A stretch of DNA of 5,718 nucleotides, taken from the NCBI GenBank assembly GCA_963205035.1, contig CAUJII010000222.1:1-5718 (forward strand). The letters run 5' to 3'. The notes under the pieces are model-generated. The model saw only the letters and a list, made by a program, of their open reading frames with translations. It had not been told where the DNA came from and searched no databases. Source of the DNA: Spirochaetota bacterium (lineage in GTDB: Bacteria > Spirochaetota > Leptospiria > Turneriellales > Turneriellaceae). Of this stretch, positions 1 through 5,718 are shown in pieces (the first letter of the stretch is position 1; each line of letters begins with the position of its first letter). The translations under genes were made by a program, and so were the position numbers.

Positions 1-1
1 G

Positions 2-1966
2 TCTTATGTCACGCGGGCGCAGCGCAATCTTGTGAAGAAGGCTTACATACTCGCCGAAGACGCGCATAAATTCCAAAAGAGACTTTCGGGCGAGCCCTAC
101 ATCATCCATCCGCTCGCGGTCGCGCATACTTTGGCGGACTTAGGACTCGACCACGAAGTGATTTGCGCAGGGTTGCTCCACGATGTCTTAGAAGACACCG
201 ACATCACCCCCGAGTATATGCGCTCCGAATTTGGAGACACAATCACGTACCTTGTCGAGTCGGTCACAAAAATTTCTGTTCTAAAAACGCAAAGCGTCGA
301 GAGCAAGCAAGCCATCAACATCCGTAAAATGATTATGGCGACAATCCGCGATAGCCGAGTCATATTGATCAAACTCGCCGACAAGCTGCACAACATGCGC
401 ACGTTGGGTTATCACTCCGCCAATAAAGGCATGACGATTGCGCGCGAAGTTTTAGAAATCTACACACCCCTCGCGGGAAGGTTGGGCATCTATAAAATTA
501 AGTCGGAGTTAGAAGATTTAGCGCTCTATCACTTAGACCGTACAGCGTATGCCACGATCAAAGATAATCTGTCGGAGAAAAAGGCGCAGCGCGACGGTCG
601 AGTGCAGATGGTGATGTCTCTCTTAAAAAACCACTTGAGAGAGTCCAAAGTCAAAGCGACTGTCGAAGGGCGTTCAAAACATTTTTACTCGATCTATGCG
701 AAGATGCAAGAGCAACGCAAGAGCTTTGAAGAAATCTACGATCTCACAGGAATACGCGTTCTCGTGAATTCAGTCCCGGACTGCTATACGGTCTTGGGAT
801 TGGTGCACACTTTGTGGACGCCTGTTCCGGGGCGTTTCAAAGATTATATCTCTGTTCCAAAATCGAATGGCTACCAGAGTTTGCACACGACCGTCATCGG
901 TCCTGACGCGCGCCCCCTCGAAGTTCAAATCCGTACGCTCAAAATGCATCAAGTCTCCGAGTTTGGGATTGCATCGCATTGGTCTTACAAAGAAGGCGGC
1001 ACTCCAAGCAGCACCTTTGAATCTCAATTTTTTGACCTTCAAAATATGGCAATCTCCGAAGAAGATTCCGAGTCGGGAGATTTTTATCAAGACCTCGTTT
1101 CAAACTTGAGTCAAACCAACGAAGTCTATGTGATTTCTCCCAAGGGAAAAATTTTTTCTATGCCCGACGATTCGACCGTTTTGGATTTTGCATTCCGCAT
1201 CCATACCGACATCGGGCTCAAGTGCGCAGGAGCAAAAATTGGCGACCGTTTAGTGAGTATCCGGACGCCTCTAAAGAATGGCGAACAAATTGAAATTATC
1301 ACGAACCCCAGCGTTAAGCCGTCTTTGAACTGGCTCAATTTTCTAAAGACGCCGCATGCCCGCGCAAAGCTACGCGCATTTTTTAGAAAGCACGAAGTCT
1401 TAACGCCCAACGAGAAGCCTTCCGAGACGGAAAAAAAGACACCCTCAGAAACCAAGCAACCCCGCGCACCCAAGGTCGGGTTTGACCCGACAAAACAAAA
1501 ACCCATCCGCGAAGTCGATTGGAAAGGCGAGTCGACGATGCAGGTGAAATTTGCGCAATGCTGCAACCCAATGCCACCCGACACCATCATGGGGTTCATA
1601 TCGCGCTTGGGTGTGCTTTCTGTGCATAAGCGCGCGTGCCCATCGCTCGCCAATTTGCGATCGAGACCAGAGCAGCTCGAACGCGTCGTCGCGGTGCGTT
1701 GGCGTGGAGAAGCGACAGGGCGCAATGTTTCCATCCAAGTCTGTGGGACGGACCGCCCTCAACTCTATCTTGAGATTGTGAAGCAGCTTGCAGAAAGTGG
1801 AGCCAACATTATCGAAGCGAACGCCGCAACAGACCCCGAAGGTAAAATCTGCGACCGATTCCTCATCGAAGTCGATTCTGAAGAACACCTCTTAAACATT
1901 CTGAAAGAAATTACGCTTGTCGACGGTGTCGAGGACGCCGTCGAAATCGACGGTAAGCCTTCGTAA
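2..1966 (+). CDS. rel: Bifunctional (p)ppGpp synthetase/hydrolase, Rel/SpoT family (5' partial)
   Basis: Makes and degrades the stringent-response alarmone (p)ppGpp in the cytoplasm. The frame is open to the left edge, so the true start is outside. A GTG at 32 exists, but starting there would lose about 27 residues of the hydrolase domain compared with streptococcal Rel. Counting from that GTG, the HD hydrolase residues are R17, H26, H50-D51, E54-D55, D117, N121 and T124, at the same spacing as in the streptococcal enzyme. The synthetase has R214, K216, H217, D237, the RFKD motif (268-271) typical of bifunctional enzymes rather than RelA, the GYQSLHT motif (280-286) and E297. A TGS domain follows (about 364-427), then a low-complexity linker (about 455-500), a zinc-finger-like CC...H...C motif (C510, C511, H532, C536) and a C-terminal ACT domain (about 550-640). 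The usual helical domain between TGS and zinc finger is missing or very short. The 3' end overlaps the convergent dusB gene. Confidence 0.96.
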   Translation, partial: SYVTRAQRNLVKKAYILAEDAHKFQKRLSGEPYIIHPLAVAHTLADLGLDHEVICAGLLHDVLEDTDITPEYMRSEFGDTITYLVESVTKISVLKTQSVESKQAINIRKMIMATIRDSRVILIKLADKLHNMRTLGYHSANKGMTIAREVLEIYTPLAGRLGIYKIKSELEDLALYHLDRTAYATIKDNLSEKKAQRDGRVQMVMSLLKNHLRESKVKATVEGRSKHFYSIYAKMQEQRKSFEEIYDLTGIRVLVNSVPDCYTVLGLVHTLWTPVPGRFKDYISVPKSNGYQSLHTTVIGPDARPLEVQIRTLKMHQVSEFGIASHWSYKEGGTPSSTFESQFFDLQNMAISEEDSESGDFYQDLVSNLSQTNEVYVISPKGKIFSMPDDSTVLDFAFRIHTDIGLKCAGAKIGDRLVSIRTPLKNGEQIEIITNPSVKPSLNWLNFLKTPHARAKLRAFFRKHEVLTPNEKPSETEKKTPSETKQPRAPKVGFDPTKQKPIREVDWKGESTMQVKFAQCCNPMPPDTIMGFISRLGVLSVHKRACPSLANLRSRPEQLERVVAVRWRGEATGRNVSIQVCGTDRPQLYLEIVKQLAESGANIIEANAATDPEGKICDRFLIEVDSEEHLLNILKEITLVDGVEDAVEIDGKPS

Positions 1967-2872
1967 GAGTGACGTTCCCGAAGTTTGATTGTATATACCT
2001 TTTTTGAGAGTCGCCCATTCGGGCAAATCACGCAAGTACTGCGTTAAATGCTTGCGCATCAAAACCGCAGCAAGGTCGTCCCCGTAAAAATCGATCATAT
2101 ACCGTAAGTGCGTACAAATCGTCGGCAACCTCGCTTCAAGACTCAGAGAACTTCTCTCGCGACTCGAAAAAATCCAAGGGTTGCCAATCGCGCCCCGCCC
2201 AACCAGAACTCCAAAAACTCCAAAGCGTCTTAAATAATCGTGCGCTTGGGAAAAACTTGTCACGTCGCCATTCCCCAAGACAGGAATTTTTCTCTGCTCT
2301 GCAATTTCTGCAATGCGCTCCCAGTCGGCTTCGCCCGAATAACCCATCTGCCGTGTGCGGCCATGCACTCCGATAATCCATACGCCCTCTTCTTCGAGCA
2401 TCTGTGTGACTTCGAGATAGTTAAGCGAATCATGATCCCATCCCAAACGAATTTTTGCAGAGACGGGAAGCCCCGTTTCTGAAACAAGGCGACGGATTAT
2501 TTTTCGTGCGACCTCAGGAGTTCGTAATAGACCCGCACCCGACCCACTACCCGATACGGTTCTAACTGAACAACCCATGTTGAGCTCAACTCCGTCGGGA
2601 TTCAAATGAAGCACACGCGACACACCGCGCAAGACAACCTCGGGGTCCTTGCCAAAAACCTGAAAAATAATCGGTCGCTCGCTTTCATCGAACCGGAAGA
2701 GTTGAATCGCTTTAGCACTCGAACGAAAAAGCTGTTCTGTTGAAACGAATTCTGTTACGCTGAGAGACGAACCCATTTGTCGGCAGAGACGGCGGTAGGG
2801 CGAATCGGAAAAACCCACCATCGGAGAAAGAATGAGAGGCGATTTTGAAATCCTATCAAGGAGCGTCTTCAC
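1892..2872 (-). CDS. dusB: tRNA-dihydrouridine synthase, DusB/NifR3 type
   Basis: FMN-dependent TIM-barrel enzyme that reduces uridine to dihydrouridine in the tRNA D-loop, using NADPH. At 326 residues it has the normal family length. Visible motifs in order: the FMN-binding start SPMVGFSDSPYRRLC (16-30), the QVFGKDP strand (71-77), NMGC with the presumed catalytic Cys (C101), KIRLGW (140-145), HGRTR (170-174), GNGDV (200-204) and GRGAIGNPWIF (225-235). The tail contains MRKHLTQYLRDLP, which resembles the DusB helical domain and favours DusB over DusA or DusC. The precise target uridine cannot be read from sequence. Oddity: the Pro that normally follows the catalytic Cys (GCP) is Ser here. 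The GTG start shares GTGA with the pyrF stop, so translation is probably coupled. The last 24 codons plus the stop are antisense to the end of rel. Confidence 0.93.
   Translation of the reverse strand: MKTLLDRISKSPLILSPMVGFSDSPYRRLCRQMGSSLSVTEFVSTEQLFRSSAKAIQLFRFDESERPIIFQVFGKDPEVVLRGVSRVLHLNPDGVELNMGCSVRTVSGSGSGAGLLRTPEVARKIIRRLVSETGLPVSAKIRLGWDHDSLNYLEVTQMLEEEGVWIIGVHGRTRQMGYSGEADWERIAEIAEQRKIPVLGNGDVTSFSQAHDYLRRFGVFGVLVGRGAIGNPWIFSSRERSSLSLEARLPTICTHLRYMIDFYGDDLAAVLMRKHLTQYLRDLPEWATLKKGIYNQTSGTSLLRRLTVDFDGVLDTVDKRNFFQNV
1920..1944. repeat. 11-bp inverted repeat inside the rel/dusB convergent overlap
   Basis: Arms at 1920-1930 and 1934-1944 flank a GAG loop. In + strand RNA all 11 positions pair, one as a U-G wobble (1927 with 1937). 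In - strand RNA the same position becomes a C-A mismatch. The repeat lies within coding sequence of both genes: the rel ACT domain (VDGVEDAVEID) and the dusB tail. No T-run follows on the + strand, so it is not a standard intrinsic terminator. A T-rich stretch follows about 7 bases after the stem on the - strand. It could pause or destabilise converging transcripts, or simply reflect GAC/GTC codon repetition. The repeat is certain; a function is not. Confidence 0.4.
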
Positions 2873-3543
2873 AGCGACTCGAGCGCGGCTTGGATTTCAT
2901 GAAGAATTGCTTTCGCCGCAACGGCTGGGTTTTGCGCCTTGGTGATTGGTCTGCCGACTACAATATTTGTGGCACCTGCACCCAAAGCCTCGAACGGAGT
3001 GACGATGCGCACCTGATCGTCTTGTGCGCTCCCCTGGGGACGGATGCCGGGATTCACAAGAATTGCGGAGGCACCAAATAATGCGCGCAACCGTGCAGTC
3101 TCTTTGCCGGAACAAATTAGACCGTCGGCACCCGCTTCGAGAGAGAGACGCGCCCTTCTTTCGACCTCTTCAAAATGGCTCTCTTCGCTTGTGAGAACCG
3201 TTACATTCAATAGCTTCAGCGCCGATTTGTTTTCGCGTACCCGTGCGCATGCTGTCTCAATTTGCTTTGCACCCGTGAAGAGCGTTAAGTAATCCACCTC
3301 TAAGCGGATGATTTGCTCAACCGCAAGGGCTATAGTCTCAGGAATATCGTTGATTTTCAAATCGAGGAAGACGCGCTTCTTGCGCTTGCGCAGTTCTTCA
3401 ATAAAAGCATTGCCCGCCGAGAAATAAAGCTGCATGCCGACTTTGTAAAACGAAACCGTGTCGCCTAAAGTGTCGACCAACGACAGCGCTTCGCTGGCGG
3501 CAGCCAAGTCGAGCGCGACGATGAGTTTTTCTCGCGCATCCAT
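2869..3543 (-). CDS. pyrF: Orotidine 5'-phosphate decarboxylase
   Basis: Decarboxylates OMP to UMP, the last step of de novo pyrimidine synthesis; cytoplasmic TIM barrel. The 224-residue length suits the bacterial PyrF (type 1) group. The N-terminal substrate Asp is D12 (IVALD), and the catalytic Lys-Asp-Lys-Asp array is K34, D61, K63 and D66 (LDLKINDIP, 60-68). NVTVLTS (113-119) is the usual mid-barrel strand. The phosphate-binding end is NPGIRPQG (164-171) plus VVGRPIT (195-201). One departure: the strand that normally reads xVHAxxG is TLFTGA here (about 87-92), so the usual His is Phe (F89). The ATG start overlaps the upstream gene's TAA by one base (TAATG), with a GGTGG seven bases before it as a possible weak ribosome site. 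The TGA stop overlaps the dusB start, giving coupling on both sides. Confidence 0.95.
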   Translation of the reverse strand: MDAREKLIVALDLAAASEALSLVDTLGDTVSFYKVGMQLYFSAGNAFIEELRKRKKRVFLDLKINDIPETIALAVEQIIRLEVDYLTLFTGAKQIETACARVRENKSALKLLNVTVLTSEESHFEEVERRARLSLEAGADGLICSGKETARLRALFGASAILVNPGIRPQGSAQDDQVRIVTPFEALGAGATNIVVGRPITKAQNPAVAAKAILHEIQAALESL

Positions 3544-4259
3544 TAGTAGACCACCATCGCTTTGAAGGCTGGCGTGAATTCATGCTGTATAAAATGACGC
3601 TCTGCAAAGTTGACTCGTATGAAGTCGTATTGCAACGAAAGCGAAAACATATACGAACCCGGTTGCGGGTGCCTCACGCGACCGACGAAATCAAATAGTG
3701 TGTTTAACTCGGCATTGAGTATCAGAAAATTATCAGTTGCGCTTTGATAGAGAGCAACGGGCAGAGTCAAGACCCCTTGTGTCGCGATATAATCCCACCA
3801 ATAGACGAACGCTTGCGCGCGTAATCTCAAGACAACGGCATGCGCAGACTTCGGCGCGCGCGAGAACAAGAAACCCTGATGCGCAAGGCCCGCACCCAAA
3901 CCTATAGACCACTTGCGGCCATGCCATGACAAATAGTCGATATCGACCAAGCCAAAATTATAGAGATAGAGTCCTGTCGCTCCCAAGAAAGAACTGTTGC
4001 CGGAAAAATACTCCGACGCATGCACCATGTCTGAAAGTAAGACGATGCGTGTGCTAATCTCGCGGTAGGAAGACGCACCTGTAAAAAAAAGAGGCGCCTT
4101 GATGTAGCGCGCAGTCTCGTCGGTGTTATACCCCGCGCCCGCTTCGAGAGTCAGGAACCCATCGTCGGGCAACTCTTCACCGGAGGGGAACATCATCGGG
4201 TCTTCTGCTGCGGCAGCGGCAAATGCCGCGAGAAGAAAAAATAATCGGAGAGACTTCAT
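3543..4259 (-). CDS. Secreted, probable outer-membrane beta-barrel protein of unknown function
   Basis: I do not recognise a named family. The 238-residue protein starts with a clear signal peptide: K2 and R5, a hydrophobic stretch LFFLLAAF, then an Ala run with likely cleavage after A18 (AAA|ED). No lipobox Cys is present. The mature part has many short amphipathic strands with alternating aromatic or hydrophobic residues, such as GLYLYNFGLVDIDYLSW, WSIGLGAGLAHQGFLF, VLRLRAQAFVYWWDY and YMFSLSLQYDFIRVNF, and ends in a C-terminal Tyr, as expected for a beta-barrel inserted by the BAM machinery. I estimate eight to ten strands. The ATG start overlaps the upstream coiled-coil gene's TGA (ATGA). 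Its fixed position behind that gene suggests co-production, possibly a shared role, but nothing shows its substrate. Secretion is well supported; the barrel topology is inferred. Confidence 0.85.
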   Translation of the reverse strand: MKSLRLFFLLAAFAAAAAEDPMMFPSGEELPDDGFLTLEAGAGYNTDETARYIKAPLFFTGASSYREISTRIVLLSDMVHASEYFSGNSSFLGATGLYLYNFGLVDIDYLSWHGRKWSIGLGAGLAHQGFLFSRAPKSAHAVVLRLRAQAFVYWWDYIATQGVLTLPVALYQSATDNFLILNAELNTLFDFVGRVRHPQPGSYMFSLSLQYDFIRVNFAERHFIQHEFTPAFKAMVVY

Positions 4260-4648
4260 CCCGCGCCCGATGACACAGTTGTCTCTGTCTTTTTCACTTC
4301 GTCGTCTGTCAGCTCGATCTCTTCGACTGGAACATATTCGGCGGGGGCTTCGTTGACCTGTACTTGAAAACCTACGACTGCGGGTTCTTCCGCTTTGGGT
4401 AAACTTTCGGTCTTATAGCTCAATGCACGAAAATCGGGCGCAGCAAGAATGTCGCCTAAGACTTCGGCGGATTGACTGAACTTACGGTTAATCTCGCGTT
4501 CTTGTTTAAGCTCCCCCTCAAGCTCTTTGATTCTAAGACTGAGAGAACCCCTCACCTTCTCAACGTCTTCTTTCGTGACGGGCTCTTCGACCAGCACACG
4601 CAAGAAAGGCCGGGGCAAAGGGATGTCGGGTACGCGCAGCTCGCTCAT
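4256..4648 (-). CDS. Small coiled-coil protein of unknown function
   Basis: No family recognised. The product is 130 residues from the ATG at 4648, which I chose because it forms an ATGA overlap with the upstream stop, matching the other junctions of this operon. An in-frame GTG at 4660 would add four residues. There is no signal peptide or membrane segment, so it is probably cytoplasmic. The N-terminus is Pro-rich (VPDIPLPRPF, 6-15). Residues about 25-60 form a charged helix with heptad-like hydrophobics (V29, V32, L36, I40, L43, L47, I53, F57), a likely coiled coil and oligomerisation segment. The rest is acidic and probably disordered, with a Glu/Thr/Val-rich tail ending TTVSSGAG. The TGA stop overlaps the start of the beta-barrel gene. 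The real reading frame is supported by overlaps on both sides rather than by homology. Confidence 0.78.
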   Translation of the reverse strand: MSELRVPDIPLPRPFLRVLVEEPVTKEDVEKVRGSLSLRIKELEGELKQEREINRKFSQSAEVLGDILAAPDFRALSYKTESLPKAEEPAVVGFQVQVNEAPAEYVPVEEIELTDDEVKKTETTVSSGAG

Positions 4649-5013
4649 AAGACAACCCACAAAGCAGGGGTTTTACTCACCGCGTCAGCCGGAAAAAGAT
4701 AGAGGGAACTTTTGTCTTGCACTGATGCGCTGCTACTCTCTCTGGTCGCCTTTCTCATAAACTTGCCGCGCCGCAATATACGCACGCGGCCCCTTTCCTC
4801 AGAGAGAACTCCTTCAAAGGTTAAATACACCCGCCGGTGCAAGGACGCGTGTAAGAAGAGCAATCCCTCAGAAGCCTTCTCTCTCTTCGGATACGCAATG
4901 TGCTTCCAAGTTTCTAAGAGGCTTTCGCCATCGGTATCTAAGAATAAATCAAAATGGTTACGATGGTCGTTTGCGCTGTAAAAATGATACGAGAGTGTAA
5001 AATCGCCTTGCAC
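4645..5013 (-). CDS. Small LigD N-terminal (3'-phosphoesterase)-like domain protein
   Basis: A 122-residue stand-alone protein. Two blocks resemble the phosphoesterase domain found at the N-terminus of bacterial NHEJ ligase LigD and in small orphan proteins. The first is HFDLFLDTDG...ETW (20-36), matching the family's HYDFRLExDGxLxSW. The second is LHRRVYLTFEGVLSEERGRV (58-77), matching DHPLDYADFEGxIPxGxxGxGxV. Aligned this way, H20, D22, H59, Y63 and F66-E67-G68 fall on conserved positions. The first His of the LigD site is not found at its usual spacing (H10 is a distant candidate), and the Arg after the HYD block is Phe24, so activity may be altered or lost. LigD phosphoesterases trim 3'-phosphate or ribonucleotide ends; whether this protein does is unknown. 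There is no polymerase or ligase domain here. The start is GTG, 9 bases after the ddl stop, with no obvious ribosome site; the stop overlaps the next gene as ATGA. Confidence 0.6.
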   Translation of the reverse strand: MQGDFTLSYHFYSANDHRNHFDLFLDTDGESLLETWKHIAYPKREKASEGLLFLHASLHRRVYLTFEGVLSEERGRVRILRRGKFMRKATRESSSASVQDKSSLYLFPADAVSKTPALWVVL

Positions 5014-5022
5014 TGAGGATGA

Positions 5023-5718
5023 TTACCGCCGCGCTTTGAGAAGAGCTTGCCTTTTCGCAAACCGTTCAAAACCTAAAGCGATCAATTTCTTGGTGAGGCT
5101 TTCACCCGACACCCCCGCCTCTTTGAAAAGTTGTGGAAACATGCTGATGGGGGTAAAACCAGGCAGCGTATTGATTTCGTTGAGGAAGAGCTTTCCGTTT
5201 TCTTTATCGAGGAAAAAATCGATGCGAGCAAAACCGTCGCCCCGCACGGCGGCAAATGCACTGAGCGCTAATCGGCGGAGTGCGTCTTCTGTGCTACTGT
5301 CGATTTTAGCATGCAAAAAAAGTTCAGCGCCTTTCGGGTCGAGGTACTTCGCATCATACGAATAAAAATCGTGGTTCGCGCGGATTTCTCCCACCGAGGA
5401 GAGAGTGTAGTCAGGAAAGTTTCCATAGATGCCCACTTCGAGTTCACGCACAGCAACCCCCTTTTCACAAAGCAGGTGGTCGTCGAATCGCGCTGCGTCT
5501 GCCATTGCGGCAGTAAGTCCCGCTTTTTCCGTGACGCGGTGGACGCCAACAGAACTCCCCATGTTGCACGGTTTAATAAAAACAGGATAACCCAACTCGC
5601 TCTCAATGCGCTTGTCGATTTGAGCTACGTCGATAGCCGTCGTATTTTCGACGGTGAAATAATCCACTTGCGGCAGCGCGTGGGCCGCAAAAACGGCGCG
5701 CATGTGCGCCTTATCCAT
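5023..5718 (-). CDS. ddl: D-alanine--D-alanine ligase (5' partial, C-terminal two-thirds)
   Basis: ATP-grasp enzyme that joins two D-Ala molecules for the peptidoglycan pentapeptide; cytoplasmic. The 231 residues visible correspond to the central and C-terminal ATP-grasp domains. The N-terminal 100-140 residues lie beyond the right edge, and the Met at the edge (MDKAHMR) is the internal MDK motif, not the start. Motifs, numbered from the edge Met: FIKPCNMGSSVGV (47-59) with the ATP-binding Lys and Ser loop, E85, RELEV (91-95), the omega-loop YDAKY (121-125), R165 and D167, and the metal-binding NEINTLPGFT (180-189). Tyr125 in the KY pair is the residue typical of D-Ala-D-Ala ligases; D-lactate-adding enzymes usually have Phe there. 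Spacing and the extended omega loop look closer to DdlA than to short DdlB. It is the most upstream gene of the operon that is visible, and its TAA is followed by the LigD-like gene. Confidence 0.95.
   Translation of the reverse strand: MDKAHMRAVFAAHALPQVDYFTVENTTAIDVAQIDKRIESELGYPVFIKPCNMGSSVGVHRVTEKAGLTAAMADAARFDDHLLCEKGVAVRELEVGIYGNFPDYTLSSVGEIRANHDFYSYDAKYLDPKGAELFLHAKIDSSTEDALRRLALSAFAAVRGDGFARIDFFLDKENGKLFLNEINTLPGFTPISMFPQLFKEAGVSGESLTKKLIALGFERFAKRQALLKARR

Noticed and set aside
32..34. GTG as the true start of rel
   Set aside because: The frame stays open to the left edge, and alignment to streptococcal Rel shows about 27 hydrolase-domain residues missing upstream of this codon.
1126..1734. 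A 202-codon open frame antisense to rel, plus a second antisense frame at 1445-1888
   Set aside because: They lie opposite well-conserved Rel domains, encode Cys/Arg/Ser-rich sequence with no recognisable motif, and have no coupling to other genes. They look like mirror frames of rel.
1959..2005. Possible rel terminator: CTTCG/CGAAG arms followed later by six T
   Set aside because: The stem is only 5 bp with a 15-base loop, and the T-run is about 17 bases beyond it and inside dusB coding sequence.
4201..4236. Nested inverted repeat (GCGGCA/TGCCGC within TCTTCT/AGAAGA)
   Set aside because: It falls in the Ala-rich signal peptide of the barrel-like gene, where repeated GCN codons readily create such pairing; no sign of a separate function.
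4649..4660. GTG at 4660 as start of the coiled-coil gene
   Set aside because: The ATG at 4648 gives an ATGA overlap with the preceding stop, as at the neighbouring junctions; the GTG would add only four residues.
4712..4981. 89-codon + strand frame opposite the LigD-like gene
   Set aside because: Basic, Ser-rich translation without motif; the opposite strand has family-like motifs and operon overlaps.

Overview
The window is almost entirely coding. It holds one gene on the + strand, cut by the left edge, and six tightly packed genes on the - strand, the first of which is cut by the right edge. No stretch over about 10 bases lies outside a gene, and I see no RNA gene, mobile element or CRISPR array. 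The genes suggest a Gram-negative-type bacterium using the standard code: TGA ends several genes, there is a peptidoglycan precursor ligase, and there is a secreted protein that looks like an outer-membrane beta-barrel. GC is about 50 percent by eye. Nothing here fixes the phylum, and I do not assign one.

Left part (about 1-1966, + strand): the body of a bifunctional Rel/SpoT-type (p)ppGpp synthetase/hydrolase. Both catalytic domains look intact. The C-terminal regulatory half seems to have lost its helical domain, replaced by a short Lys/Pro/Thr/Glu linker.

Right part (5718 down to 1892, - strand): in transcription order, D-Ala-D-Ala ligase (ddl, 5' end outside the window), a small stand-alone protein resembling the LigD 3'-phosphoesterase domain, a small coiled-coil protein of unknown function, a signal-peptide-bearing beta-barrel-like protein, orotidine 5'-phosphate decarboxylase (pyrF) and a DusB-type tRNA-dihydrouridine synthase. 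After a 9-base gap behind ddl, every junction is a start/stop overlap (ATGA, ATGA, TAATG, GTGA). This implies one polycistronic message with translational coupling, its promoter lying to the right of the window. The genes do not form one pathway: cell-wall synthesis, pyrimidine synthesis and tRNA modification are mixed with three poorly characterised proteins.

The two transcription units converge. The last 75 bases of dusB are antisense to the end of rel, with no intergenic terminator, and an 11-bp inverted repeat sits inside the overlap. I see no clear new defence or mobile system. The points most worth a second look are the remodelled Rel C-terminus, the LigD-like orphan domain, the unusual Dus active-site motif and the convergent overlap.
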